Positions 18,576 through 27,620 are shown, numbered from the stretch's first letter. The stretch is 64,000 nt of DNA from Nitrococcus mobilis Nb-231 (GCF_000153205.1 NZ_CH672427.1:871671-935670); one strand, 5' to 3'. Numbers and translations are program-made. The notes: generated by a model not told the origin, from the letters alone.

Positions 18576-18602
18576 ATGAATTTAATATTATGAATTTAAT
18601 AT
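18576..18602. repeat. Short AT-rich tandem repeat
   Basis: ATGAATTTAATAT occurs twice (18576-18588 and 18590-18602) separated by one base, in otherwise GC-rich surroundings between two divergent genes. It could be an UP-element-like or regulator-binding tract. Confidence 0.6.
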
Positions 18603-18740
18603 AAGGTAGAATATCGGATTTTATCCGGACACGATGCGGGTACAACCCATCGCACCGCACCGTCGGCGATCGACTTCGGGTCCGTCGCAATAGGCGCGTC
18701 CTGCGCAGCCGCGGCAAGCTCAGCGCATAAAGCAAACGCA

Positions 18741-19649
18741 ATGTTCGGAAACAAGTCGATGACCTATAAAGAAAAACCCGCTTACGGCGCAATGAAGCGG
18801 CTGCGGCGTAAACTGTTGTCCATTTTCAAGCGATGGCACCGTAAAGGCTACGATGTTCGCTATGTTCACATCAACCAAAAACAATACAAAAAAGTAATTT
18901 TTCGTACTGAAAGTTTGGCACGGCGCGTACACGCGGACCTGACGGCGTTTGGATCCAGCCCGCATTTTCCCACCGTAATCGGTCAGCACCGAAACACGGT
19001 CTGGGTGAAATTCGTCCAGGGTCAGGCTATTCGCCGTGTCGACACGAGCAACTTAGCGCGATTAGCCGACTTCTACGCCGCCGTCTATAGGCGCCAGTAC
19101 CAACTGGTAGCGTTTCGCGAGACAACCGAATGGCACGATTTTTACCGGGATTTAGCGTTCCTGCACGATACAGAGCTTTTAAGCGATCGCCTCTATCGAG
19201 AATTGATTGCTCAAAGCGATGAGATCGTGCCGGCCATGGTGTGGCGAGGTTTCGACTACACGGATCCCATTACCGCGAATCTCCTTTTCCGAGAGGCTGA
19301 CGGCGTCGTCTGCGCCATTGATATCAAAAACCTCTATTCGGAGACCCTAATCGGCCGGGGTGTTGCCAAGGCGCGTTCCCGCTGGCTTTCCGACACTCTC
19401 ACCGAGTCCTTTTTCGAGCAACTGCTGGCAAAAGGCGCACCGGATTTTCGAGGCTACCTGCCCTTTCTCGAAATACTGCATCAGGTCACTCGTGCCAAAG
19501 GCATGATATTGCGAGGACAGATCAGGCCCTTGCAACCGACCGCGCTCAACCAACGCCTCGAAAGCTTGATCCGGCAAGCAAAAGCGGGTTCCCACCCGCA
19601 GCGGATACGGTCCTTGGCCGAATCCCAGCGCGGAGAGGTGCGCTCATAG
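18741..19649 (+). CDS. Kinase-fold-like protein, possibly a lipopolysaccharide kinase relative
   Basis: The 302-residue product begins with a basic segment, then a region resembling the N-lobe of protein-kinase-like phosphotransferases (KKVIFRTESLARRVHADL) and a segment resembling a catalytic/metal loop pair (RGFDYTDPITANLLFREADG followed by VCAIDIKNL). This pattern is seen in the WaaP/Kdo kinase and aminoglycoside phosphotransferase superfamily, but the loop is unusual, lacking the HxD sequence. Its place beside the glycan genes supports a role in modifying a lipid-linked sugar. The assignment is tentative. Confidence 0.45.
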   Translation: MFGNKSMTYKEKPAYGAMKRLRRKLLSIFKRWHRKGYDVRYVHINQKQYKKVIFRTESLARRVHADLTAFGSSPHFPTVIGQHRNTVWVKFVQGQAIRRVDTSNLARLADFYAAVYRRQYQLVAFRETTEWHDFYRDLAFLHDTELLSDRLYRELIAQSDEIVPAMVWRGFDYTDPITANLLFREADGVVCAIDIKNLYSETLIGRGVAKARSRWLSDTLTESFFEQLLAKGAPDFRGYLPFLEILHQVTRAKGMILRGQIRPLQPTALNQRLESLIRQAKAGSHPQRIRSLAESQRGEVRS

Positions 19650-19732
19650 TCTCACATAAGCCCGCCAGCCGGGGCGCATTGCGCGCAAGTTCAACTCAGC
19701 TCCGCCCAGCCGGCCCCAAGGCGAATTTGTTC

Positions 19733-20160
19733 TCATGGCCCAGTTGTGGCTGCTCCGGCTGAATGAGCGGTTAGCCTCAAGTAGTCGAGCACTTGGCGTG
19801 GCCGACGTGCGAGTTGGCGCATCATTTCAGGGATGTATTGCCCGGGTTTTGGGAAGTGCTTGAGCACGCCGATGGCGAAGCGGCGCAGCCGTGTCACGTT
19901 GGCTGGTCCATGGCCGGTGCGGATCTGACCGCGATCCTCGTTATAGTTCCAGTCGCTGATGTAGTGCAGGCTTTTAATGCTCTAGTGACCCCGATTGATA
20001 GCCAGTACTTGTTGCGGTGTCATCTGTTGGAGCGTTCGACTGGTGAGGCCGACGACAGTCTCGCAGCTGTGTTTAGCGGTTTTCTTTTCGGTGCGTTCGC
20101 GCTCGATCAACCAGACTTGACCGACGTGTGGGAAGTCGAGGTAAGTATTTAGTACTAATC
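19733..20160 (-). pseudogene. ISAs1-family transposase C-terminal remnant
   Basis: Read on the minus strand the region encodes the C-terminal part of an ISAs1-type transposase: YLDFPHVGQVWLIERERTE, TPQQVLAINRGH, LHYISDWNYNEDRGQIRTG and RLRRFAIGVLKHFPKPGQY. The conserved Trp after RGH is replaced by an amber stop (position ~19983-19985), the frame is lost upstream of YLDFP, and the N-terminal half is absent. It is therefore a dead fragment of an insertion sequence. Confidence 0.8.
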
Positions 20161-20217
20161 ACCGAGATGGGATACGGGTTGCGCTTATTGCCCTAGATCG
20201 AGGCCACTCGGCGCGGG

Positions 20218-20410
20218 TTATTCACAGCCTCGCTCAGCCGGCTCACTGGGTATCCAACTCGAACCTGGTACGGCGCCAAGTGCGAGGGCCTTGTATGTTA
20301 TTGTTTTTTATATTGTGTGAACACTGTCACGCAGCGCATAGCTTGACAACGACAACCCCATCAGAACACACGCTCACGGCCGCAGGAAATTATCCACAAA
20401 CTTATCCACA
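20218..20410. other. Cluster of DnaA-box-like sites
   Basis: Two perfect consensus DnaA boxes TTATCCACA stand in tandem at 20390-20398 and 20402-20410, and a third site TTATTCACA, which fits TTATNCACA, lies at 20218-20226. An AT-rich tract (about 20288-20320) sits between them. No dnaA, dnaN, gidA or mioC gene is near, so a replication-origin role is not supported by context; DnaA titration or DnaA-controlled transcription are alternatives. Confidence 0.55.
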
Positions 20411-20431
20411 ACCTATAGCTGTTGTTTCGTC

Positions 20432-20773
20432 TCAACCCCCTACCCCGATTAGCAGCAACGCAAGCCCGACCAATGCGGCGCCACCGTGTAAAATGACCAT
20501 GAACACGGGCGGCGGCTCACGCTGCAATCGAAATAACAAGTTGAACGCCCCGCCAACCACCGCCAAGCTGAACAACAGCAAGGCCGAGTTGACGGGCATT
20601 CCCTGCGAGTGAGCAAACACGGCAATCGCCAGCAAAACAACGCCAGCCAAGCCCACCGCGCCATGGATATAGCCCACAGAGGCGGGGAAGGGTCGCTGCC
20701 TGACAAGGGCAACAGCCAACGTCACACCACCGATAGCGGCTACCGCCAAAACAGCAAGAGCGATCCAAAGCAT
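20432..20773 (-). CDS. Small four-helix membrane protein, function unknown
   Basis: The 113-residue product has four hydrophobic helices (WIALAVLAVAAIGGVTLAVAL, GAVGLAGVVLLAIAVF, ALLLFSLAVVGGAFNLLF, LHGGAALVGLALLLIGVGG) and a conserved-looking His in 'YIHGAVGLAG' and 'VILHGGAALVG', reminiscent of small DoxX- or DUF-type membrane proteins. The ATG at 20773 has GGAAGG ten bases upstream; a TTG at 20791 is less likely. No family can be assigned. Confidence 0.65.
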   Translation of the reverse strand: MLWIALAVLAVAAIGGVTLAVALVRQRPFPASVGYIHGAVGLAGVVLLAIAVFAHSQGMPVNSALLLFSLAVVGGAFNLLFRLQREPPPVFMVILHGGAALVGLALLLIGVGG

Positions 20774-21125
20774 TCTCTTGGTACCTTCCAAGCAGTGGAT
20801 TTGACACTTGCATCGACACGGCTGAAAAACGCCCGGCTATCGACATTCAGCCGTGCCGCGATACACTGGACCATAGGCAAGGTCCTCAAAAGGGACCACC
20901 GGTAACCGAAGCGGCAATCCTGCGACGGAGACCCTCACGACACTGAAAGGCCAAAACCCGGCCCGGTATTGTACTCTCTCCCGCCGCAGTACCTCCAGGT
21001 TATCGATAGTTGCTTCCCTAGGGTCGGTTGTCGAATGATCCGCGCGTGCATTGCTTCGAGAAGCCAGCAAGACAGGCGCGCCTTCGCGATCGGTCCACTT
21101 TTCGAGGCATGGAGGGAAATTCATC
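20774..21125. other. Divergent intergenic region
   Basis: About 350 bases between the small membrane protein gene (minus) and the leucine-dehydrogenase-like gene (plus). Only short frames without family features are visible. Promoters for both genes are expected here, but none was clear by eye. GGAGGG at 21113-21118 is the ribosome binding site of the dehydrogenase. Confidence 0.45.
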
Positions 21126-22199
21126 ATGAGCGTGTTCAATAACGTCCATTTGCACGGTCATGAAGCCGTCGTCTACGGCTTCGATCCTGATGCGGGCTTA
21201 CGGGCGATCATTGCGCTGCACAACACCAGCTGCGGCCCGGCACTCGGCGGTTGCCGCATGTGGGCGTACGAAAATGAGGAACAAGCCCTTGCCGATGTGC
21301 TCCGCCTCTCCCGCAGCATGACCTACAAGTCGGCCCTGGCCGGACTGCGGTTCGGCGGCGGTAAAGCCGTGGTCATCGGCGATCCGCGGCGCGACAAGAC
21401 AGAAGCCTTGTTGCGTGCCATGGGTCGCTTTATCGACAGCCTCGGTGGGCGCTATATCACGGCCGAAGACGCCGGTACCAGTGTCGAAGATCTTAAAATC
21501 ATGGCCAAGGAAACGGACCATGTGGCCGGAATTGCCGACCGGCGGGATATAGACGGCAACTGGCGCAGCGGCGATCCGTCGCCGGCCACGGCCTACGGGG
21601 TGCTGATGGGTATTCAGGCTAGCGTGCAGGAGCGCTTGGACCGCAGTGATCTCGAAGATATCCGTGTCGCGCTTCAGGGTCTCGGGCATGTGGGCTGGTG
21701 CTTGGCGCAGTATTTGCTGCGTGCTGGTGCCCGCCTATGGGTCACGGACATCCGCCCCGAAGTGCGCGAGCGCGCGGCCGCCGAACTCGACGTCACAGTG
21801 GTCGAGCCTAACGCCATCTACGCTCAACCGGTAGACGTATTCGCCCCCTGCGCGCTCGGAGCCGTGCTCAACGATCAGAGCATTCCCCAGCTACAGGCAC
21901 GGGTCGTGGCCGGCTCGGCCAATAATCAGCTGGCGGAGGAGCGTCACGGCGAAATGCTGCGGCGACGGGGAATCTTGTATGCGCCCGATTACGTAATCAA
22001 CGCCGGGGGCGTCATCGACGTGGCCCATGGATTTGACGGTTACGATCCCCGTCAAGCGCGGCTCCATATCGAGCGCATCGCCGAGACATTGGCCGAAATT
22101 TATTGCCGTGCCCGACGCAGCGCCAGTCCGACCAGTCGGGAGGCGGATCGCATCGCCGAAGAACGGTTTCAGCTGCGCCGCACGGTCGCAGCCGCCTGA
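21126..22199 (+). CDS. Leu/Val/Phe dehydrogenase family protein
   Basis: A 357-residue NAD-dependent amino acid dehydrogenase of the Glu/Leu/Phe/Val family. It shows the glycine-rich substrate region GPALGGCRMW, catalytic Lys in LRFGGGKAVVIGDP, SMTYKSALAGL, ITAEDAGTSVEDLK and the Rossmann motif LQGLGHVGWCLAQYLL. Leucine dehydrogenases of this length deaminate branched-chain amino acids to 2-oxo acids. The start at 21126 follows GGAGGG; an upstream in-frame ATG at 21051 would add 25 residues unlike the family. The ammonia-lyase downstream suggests a branched-chain or threonine catabolic unit. Confidence 0.88.
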   Translation: MSVFNNVHLHGHEAVVYGFDPDAGLRAIIALHNTSCGPALGGCRMWAYENEEQALADVLRLSRSMTYKSALAGLRFGGGKAVVIGDPRRDKTEALLRAMGRFIDSLGGRYITAEDAGTSVEDLKIMAKETDHVAGIADRRDIDGNWRSGDPSPATAYGVLMGIQASVQERLDRSDLEDIRVALQGLGHVGWCLAQYLLRAGARLWVTDIRPEVRERAAAELDVTVVEPNAIYAQPVDVFAPCALGAVLNDQSIPQLQARVVAGSANNQLAEERHGEMLRRRGILYAPDYVINAGGVIDVAHGFDGYDPRQARLHIERIAETLAEIYCRARRSASPTSREADRIAEERFQLRRTVAAA

Positions 22200-22353
22200 G
22201 GTCGGCCGCCGGTCGCGTGCCAGTATGGCGGTTCGACGTGGCTCAAGGATCGACCCACCCTCGGTGAGGGCCAATCTGACCACAGACATGCCGTTTCATA
22301 AACGATCGACAGGCTCCCAAGGGCCATCACAGACATCGGGAGGATCGCACGGC

Positions 22354-23595
22354 GTGACAGTCGGCATCGATGACATCCGGCGCGCGGCGCAGGCCATCGA
22401 GCCGAGCATCGTGCGTACGCCTTGTGCGCACTCACGTACGCTATCTGCTATCAGCGGTGCGCAGCTTTACTTGAAATTCGAGAATCAGCAGTTTACCGCC
22501 GCTTTCAAGGAGCGCGGCGCTCTGAACAAACTGCTCAACCTCACGCCGGAGGAGCGCCGGCGCGGGGTAATTTCCATGTCGGCCGGCAATCATGCGCAAG
22601 CGCTCGCCTATCATGCCCAGCGTTTGGGCATCGCGGCGACGATCGTCATGCCGATCCACACGCCGAACGTGAAAATCTGCAACACGCGGGCTTTCGGCGC
22701 GAATGTGCGCCTGGAGGGCGAAGGCATAGCCGAGGCGGGAGAGGTCGCCACCCGGCTGGCCAAGGACAACCATTACGTTTTCGTTCACCCCTATGACGAC
22801 GCCGCCGTCATCGCAGGCCAAGGGACCATAGCTCTGGAAATGCTCGATGACTATCCGGATCTCGAAGTCCTGGTCGTACCCATCGGTGGTGGCGGATTGA
22901 TCGCGGGCAATGCCATTGCCGCCAAGGCCCTCAATCCGTCCATCGAGATCGTCGGTGTCCAATGCCGCCGCTTCCCTTCGATGCAGCGCGCCCTGCTCGG
23001 CGAACCCGCCTCGTTTGGGCTGGCGAGCGTCGCCGAAGGCATTGCCGTCAAACAGCCGGGACGCATCACCCTGCCGCTGGTCCGGCAACACGTCGGCCGA
23101 ATCGTTCTCGTCGATGAACCGGAGATCGAGGAAGCCATCCTGATGCTGCTCGAGATCGAGAAAACCGTTGCAGAAGGCGCCGGCGCGGCCGGCCTGGCCG
23201 CGATACTAACCGAACCCGAGCGGTACCGTGGCCGCAAGGTCGGACTGATCATCAGCGGCGGCAATATCGATCTGCTGCCCTTGTCCTCGGTTATCCAGCG
23301 CGGCTTAGTGCGCTCGGATCGAATCGTGCGCCTACGGGTCGGCATCCCCGATGTTCCCGGTGCGCTTGCGGATCTGACCCGGCTGCTCGCTGCGCACAGC
23401 ACCAACATTATTCAAATCGCCCACCAACGGGCCTTTACCGACCTATCGCTGCGCGCGGTGGAGGTGGAGGTAACCATCGAGACCCGCGGTCGCGAACACA
23501 CGAGCGAAGTGCTCGCGGCGCTACGCGTAGAGGGCTACGATCCCGTGTTGCCAAATACCGAGCCACATCCCGACGAGCGGCGCACCAATCGGTAG
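22354..23595 (+). CDS. ilvA: Threonine ammonia-lyase (threonine dehydratase)
   Basis: A 413-residue PLP enzyme with a C-terminal ACT domain. The PLP lysine lies in FTAAFKERGALNKL, the substrate loop is SMSAGNHAQALAYHA, the phosphate-binding glycines are VPIGGGGLIAGNA and the end of the fold shows SGGNIDL. The ACT segment starts at RVGIPDVPGALADLTRLL. The length and single ACT domain fit the catabolic/short biosynthetic type rather than the two-ACT IlvA of enterobacteria. The GTG start at 22354 is preceded by GGGAGG with ten-base spacing; longer in-frame starts overlap the dehydrogenase gene. Confidence 0.88.
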   Translation: MTVGIDDIRRAAQAIEPSIVRTPCAHSRTLSAISGAQLYLKFENQQFTAAFKERGALNKLLNLTPEERRRGVISMSAGNHAQALAYHAQRLGIAATIVMPIHTPNVKICNTRAFGANVRLEGEGIAEAGEVATRLAKDNHYVFVHPYDDAAVIAGQGTIALEMLDDYPDLEVLVVPIGGGGLIAGNAIAAKALNPSIEIVGVQCRRFPSMQRALLGEPASFGLASVAEGIAVKQPGRITLPLVRQHVGRIVLVDEPEIEEAILMLLEIEKTVAEGAGAAGLAAILTEPERYRGRKVGLIISGGNIDLLPLSSVIQRGLVRSDRIVRLRVGIPDVPGALADLTRLLAAHSTNIIQIAHQRAFTDLSLRAVEVEVTIETRGREHTSEVLAALRVEGYDPVLPNTEPHPDERRTNR

Positions 23596-23702
23596 ACCCA
23601 ACGTAGCCCATCTTTAACGCTCTCTGCCTGATTTCGGGCTGATTTGGGCGTGTATGCGAAGAGAAGTTATTGATTCGTATAGTGGCGAGGGTGGCGCGCT
23701 GG

Positions 23703-23713
23703 ATGTAGTGCCA
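23703..23713. repeat. Left copy of 11-bp duplication flanking the IS1634-type element
   Basis: ATGTAGTGCCA here is repeated exactly at 25634-25644 on the other side of the transposase gene. An identical pair around a transposon is best read as a target-site duplication. Confidence 0.7.
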
Positions 23714-25633
23714 TAATATTTGTTGTTATCCCTTGTGCGGAGCGCCCGCCCACGCTAGCCTCGCGGGCATGTTCATCCGCCGCACCCAGACCCGCAGCAC
23801 GGCCACCGGCGAGTCGTATGTCACGTATCGTCTGGTGCGCTCCGAGCGGCGCGCCGGTAAGGTCCGCCAGCGCACCCTGTTGAACCTGGGGCGGCACTTC
23901 CCAGTGGCGCAGGCACACTGGTCGGCGTTGTGTGCGCGCATCGAGCAACGGCTCAGCGGCCAGGCGGCGCTGTTCGACGAGGAGGGGAAGGGCCTCCCGC
24001 TCGCCGTCGAGCGCCAGGCCGAGCGTATTGCGGCGCGGCTGCTCGCCGAGCAGGGCGGTACGCCGGCACCGGCCGATGCTGGCGGTGTACCCGGCGGTGG
24101 GGGTGACGTGCAGTCGGTGGACGTGGACTCGCTCTCACTGGTGCGCCCGCGCTCGGTGGGCGTCGAGCAGCTCGCCCTGTGGGCGCTGCGCCAGGCGGGC
24201 TTGGAGGAGCAGCTCCAAGCGCTGGGGCTGACCGGCCCGCAACGTGCGGCGGCGCTGGGGCTGATCGTTGCCCGCATGGCCGCCCCGGGCTCGGAGCGGG
24301 CGACGTATCAGTGGCTCGCCCGGCGCAGCGGCCTCGGCGAGCTGCTGGAGGTGGACTTCGAGGCGATGAGCCCGATGCAGCTCTACCGTACCTCCGATAT
24401 CCTGCTGCGCCACCGCGCGGCCCTCGAAGGGCATCTGTTCGCCCGGGTGAGCGATCTGTTCGCGCTCGCCCCGACAATCACGCTCTACGATCTGACCAAC
24501 ACTTACTTCGAGGGCGAGGCACCGGTCAATCCGGCCGCGCGCCACGGCCACTCCAAGGAGCGGCGCAGCGACTGCCCGCTGCTCACCCTGGCGCTGGTGC
24601 TCGATGCCTGCGGCTTTGTGCGCCGCTCGCGGGTCTTCGCTGGCAATGCGGCCGAGGCGCAGACCCTCCAGGGGATGCTCACCGGCCTCGCGGCGCCCGC
24701 CGGCGCGCTTGTGGTCATGGACCGCGGGGTGGCCACCGAGGCCAACCTCGCCTGGCTGGCCGAGCAGGGCTACCGCTATCTGGTGGTCAGCCGCGAGCGC
24801 CGCCGCGCGGTCGATTTTAAAGAGGCCATCACCCTCGACAACGCCGGCGGGCAGGCCGTGGAGCTACTCAAAGTGCCCTCGGCTGATGGCCAGGAGGTGC
24901 GCCTGTATTGTCGCTCCGAGGGCCGCGTGCGCAAGGAGCAAGCGATCGCCGGGCGCCTGATGGACCGCTTCGAGGCTGGGCTCGACAAGCTTGCGACCGG
25001 ACTCAGCCGGCGGGGCACCACCAAGCGCATCGACAAGCTCTGGGAGCGCATCGGGCGGCTCAAGGAGAAAAGCCGCGGCCTCGGCCAGCACTACCACATT
25101 GAAGTGATCGCCGGTGACAGCGGCGAGCGCGCCCGTGCGATCCACTGGCAGCGCCTGCCCGTGAAAGGCTCTCTGGTCACCGAGCCGGGCGTCTATTGCC
25201 TGCGCAGCAACGAGACCGGCTGGGACGAGAAGACAATGTGGCGCACCTACATCATGCTCACCGACCTTGAGGCGGTCTTCCGAAGCCTGAAATCGGAGCT
25301 CGGCCTGCGCCCGATCTTCCATCACAAGGAAGAGCGCGCCGAGGGGCACCTGTTCATCACCGTGCTCGCCTATCAGTTCGTCCAGCTCATCCGCCACTGC
25401 CTCGCCGCCCACGGCATCTGCGAGCGTTGGAGCACGCTACGCGATACCCTCGCCGGCCAGTGCCGGGTCACCGCCACGTTCAACCGCGGCGATGGCCGCA
25501 CCCTGCACGTGCGCAAGGCCACCCGCGCCGAGCCCGATCAGGCGCGAATCTATCAGGCCCTCGGGGCCGATCCCGCCCCGGGCGGCGTGCAGAAAACAAT
25601 CGTGTGAGCCCGCTGATTTATAAAATGAACGTA
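23714..25633 (+). mobile_element. IS1634-type insertion sequence
   Basis: The 1,920-base segment between two 11-bp direct repeats contains one intact transposase gene. Joining the outer sequences gives a plausible uninterrupted target. IS1634-family elements are known for variable and sometimes long target duplications, so 11 bp is acceptable. The ends (TAATATTTGTT on the left, the complement of AAAATGAACGTA on the right) are only weakly inverted, so exact termini are uncertain. Confidence 0.7.
23769..25607 (+). CDS. IS1634 family transposase
   Basis: The 612-residue protein is a DDE transposase of the IS1634/IS4 superfamily. It opens MFIRRTQTRSTATGESYVTY, has the first Asp in ITLYDLTNTYFEGE, the second in GALVVMDRGVATEANLAWL, and the C-terminal YxxxR-K-E region in LTDLEAVFRSLKSELGLRPI. 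HxxxR-like HHKEERAEGHLFITVLAY follows. The frame is intact, so the element may be active. The start at 23769 matches the family opening; a GTG-type start at 23733 would add 12 residues. Confidence 0.9.
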   Translation: MFIRRTQTRSTATGESYVTYRLVRSERRAGKVRQRTLLNLGRHFPVAQAHWSALCARIEQRLSGQAALFDEEGKGLPLAVERQAERIAARLLAEQGGTPAPADAGGVPGGGGDVQSVDVDSLSLVRPRSVGVEQLALWALRQAGLEEQLQALGLTGPQRAAALGLIVARMAAPGSERATYQWLARRSGLGELLEVDFEAMSPMQLYRTSDILLRHRAALEGHLFARVSDLFALAPTITLYDLTNTYFEGEAPVNPAARHGHSKERRSDCPLLTLALVLDACGFVRRSRVFAGNAAEAQTLQGMLTGLAAPAGALVVMDRGVATEANLAWLAEQGYRYLVVSRERRRAVDFKEAITLDNAGGQAVELLKVPSADGQEVRLYCRSEGRVRKEQAIAGRLMDRFEAGLDKLATGLSRRGTTKRIDKLWERIGRLKEKSRGLGQHYHIEVIAGDSGERARAIHWQRLPVKGSLVTEPGVYCLRSNETGWDEKTMWRTYIMLTDLEAVFRSLKSELGLRPIFHHKEERAEGHLFITVLAYQFVQLIRHCLAAHGICERWSTLRDTLAGQCRVTATFNRGDGRTLHVRKATRAEPDQARIYQALGADPAPGGVQKTIV

Positions 25634-25644
25634 ATGTAGTGCCA
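25634..25644. repeat. Right copy of 11-bp duplication flanking the IS1634-type element
   Basis: Exact second copy of ATGTAGTGCCA (first at 23703-23713), 26 bases after the transposase stop codon. Confidence 0.7.
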
Positions 25645-25751
25645 CTCGCCGCCGCGGCCGATCTTAACTCTCTGAGTATCGCGAAGTTATTTTTGGGGAC
25701 GTTAAACTTGGGGTAGCGTTATGGCGCGAAGCAACCGACTCTCCAAACTGA

Positions 25752-26132
25752 CCGCACTGTCCGGCCAGCGAACCCGAATCTCGGACGACCGTCGAGTTCG
25801 CCGCGCAACCTCCGAACCTGGTCACCTGGTTGAACCTGCGCACTTTTAGTGGCGTTTTTATCTGGCCGCTGGGCGAGAACGCTTACCGATTGCAGCTCAC
25901 CGCCGCCAATCACGGCTATCTGCCCAGCTACATCCTCGCTTCGGCACGCCGTCTGCACTGGAATGAGCCACCGTTTGCCGAGCTCGCCACCAGTAACGGC
26001 TGCGCGTTGATCGACCATCACGAATGGCGCCAACAGGTGGGCCATCTCGACGGTTGGGGCGGGGGCTTTTCGGCACCGCCACCGTGGTACCCTACCCTCA
26101 CGGCCAAGGCGATGCGCCGCAACGCAACCTAA
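25752..26132 (+). pseudogene. Probable truncated gene fragment beside the insertion sequence
   Basis: A frame open from 25752 to the stop at 26130-26132 has protein-like composition (PPNLVTWLNLRTFSGVFIWP, GYLPSYILASARRLHW, CALIDHHEWRQQVGH) but no ATG at its beginning and no ribosome binding site; a TTG at 25830 is the only plausible start. It reads like the C-terminal part of a lost gene lying just outside the IS1634-type element. No family recognised. Confidence 0.4.
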
Positions 26133-26276
26133 GTTGGACATTGTAGGGTCAGGGCCGCGCTACGGTGCAGGTCGGATCTTGCCGCGCGGGTTGGCCGACC
26201 GCGTCGGTGCATGTCGGCTAGCACAAGCTCATACGGCGAGTTTGCCTATGGTCGCGGGTAGGAGGGAGGTCATCTA

Positions 26277-26951
26277 TTGGAGCCATTGAGTGCACTGGTA
26301 TCGACCATCGCCCTGACCCTCGGTGTCGGCTGGGCCAGTGGCATCAATCTATATGCCACCATCCTGACCTTGGGATTTCTACACAATGCCGGCTACATGA
26401 GCTTGCCAACGGGCCTCGCGATCTGCGCCGACCCACTGGTCATGGCCGCCGCCGGCGCCATGTACTGTATCGAATTCTTTGCCGATAAGATCCCGGGGGT
26501 CGATAGCGGTTGGGATACGCTACACACCTTCATTCGCATCCCGGCCGGCGCTGCACTCGCAGCCGGTGCCGCGGGTGATGTGGCGCCGGCCGTTCAGGTG
26601 GCCGCCGGCCTCGCGGGAGGCACTCTGGCCGCCGGCACCCATACCCTCAAAGCCGGTGGACGCGTGTTGATCAACACCTCGCCGGAGCCGTTTACCAATT
26701 GGACCGCCTCCGTGTTAGAGGACGTGGCCGTCGTTACAGGGCTGTGGACGGCGCTGCAACATCCCTGGTTTTTCCTGCTCGCCTTGGCGGCCTTCCTGCT
26801 GCTCATGGTCTGGCTGTTGCCCAGAATCTGGCGCGGCATACGCGGGCTCTTGCGCGCGCTCGCCGAGCTTTTCCGGCGTACCCACCATCGGGAGTCGAAC
26901 GACACCACACCGAGCCTACCGCCACCACGGCGCAAGCGCCTGCCGCCCTGA
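26277..26951 (+). CDS. DUF4126 family membrane protein
   Basis: A 224-residue protein with the DUF4126 features GVGWASGINLYATILTLGF, MAAAGAMYCIEFFADKIPGV and a C-terminal hydrophobic helix (WFFLLALAAFLLLMVWLLP). A poly-basic, proline-rich tail follows. DUF4126 proteins are predicted integral membrane proteins without known function. The TTG start at 26277 has AGGGAGG at the right distance (26262-26268). It is followed after 12 bases by the Nudix gene, suggesting an operon. Confidence 0.8.
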   Translation: MEPLSALVSTIALTLGVGWASGINLYATILTLGFLHNAGYMSLPTGLAICADPLVMAAAGAMYCIEFFADKIPGVDSGWDTLHTFIRIPAGAALAAGAAGDVAPAVQVAAGLAGGTLAAGTHTLKAGGRVLINTSPEPFTNWTASVLEDVAVVTGLWTALQHPWFFLLALAAFLLLMVWLLPRIWRGIRGLLRALAELFRRTHHRESNDTTPSLPPPRRKRLPP

Positions 26952-26963
26952 CGGAACAGCCGC

Positions 26964-27467
26964 ATGACGATCGGACGCTTTCAATGCGGCATTGCCGCGC
27001 TGATCCGCTCAGCCGTGGATGGACGCTATCTGTTGTTGCAACGCGCGGATAGCAAAGATTATGCGGCCGGCGTATGGGAATGCGTTACGGGACGGCTTGA
27101 ACAGGGCGAAGGTTTCGAGCAGGCCCTGCACCGCGAGGTAGCCGAGGAGATCGGCGCGCCGGTGCGGTTGCACTGCGTGCTCGGCACGACTCACTTCCAT
27201 CGCGGCTCGCCGGACGATCCGACCAACGAATCGGTGGGCGTGGTTTACGGCTGCGTTCTGGACAACCCCGATGCCGTCGCGCGCAGCAGCGAGCACAAAG
27301 AGCACCGTTGGGTCACCGCGCCAGAGGCTCTCGCGCTGCTGACGGCCGACGACCCGAGCACCGGCTGGATGCGCGGCATCATCGCGCGCTCCGAGGCGCT
27401 CTGGGATTATCTGCCCCCGCCTTGGGCGGCGTTTGCCGAGCGCCTCGGGCTGGAAACCGACGCCTGA
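26964..27467 (+). CDS. Nudix hydrolase
   Basis: A 167-residue single-domain Nudix enzyme with the box GRLEQGEGFEQALHREVAEE (residues ~43-62) and the strand YLLLQRADSKDYAAGVWECV before it. HRWVTAPEALALLTADDPS is the usual C-terminal helix region. It lacks the zinc ribbon seen in the Nudix protein at 518. The substrate is not predictable; family members clean up oxidised or damaged nucleotides. It is 12 bases downstream of the DUF4126 gene. Confidence 0.87.
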   Translation: MTIGRFQCGIAALIRSAVDGRYLLLQRADSKDYAAGVWECVTGRLEQGEGFEQALHREVAEEIGAPVRLHCVLGTTHFHRGSPDDPTNESVGVVYGCVLDNPDAVARSSEHKEHRWVTAPEALALLTADDPSTGWMRGIIARSEALWDYLPPPWAAFAERLGLETDA

Positions 27468-27568
27468 TACGCTCCATGTACCTACACTAATAGACCCCGC
27501 TTCTATACCACCAAGGCCCGCTCGGTTTTTGCTGGAGGCCTACGTAGCCGGTAACCTTGGGCCCCTTC

Positions 27569-27606
27569 GCCCTCTCAGAGGGCACAGTTCAAAGTCTTTG
27601 ACTTTG
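27569..27606. terminator. Two adjacent palindromes after the Nudix gene
   Basis: GCCCTCT-C-AGAGGGC (27569-27583) and CAAAGTC-TTT-GACTTTG (27590-27606) are perfect 7-bp palindromes placed back to back. The first could end the Nudix transcript. The second sits just upstream of the Fur-like site and could be a regulator site. Neither has a T-run. Confidence 0.4.
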
Positions 27607-27620
27607 CTGTTTGATGGCGC

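Noticed and set aside
20218-20410. Firm call of a chromosomal replication origin
   Set aside because: The boxes are convincing as motifs, but no origin-associated genes are near and skew cannot be judged from this window.
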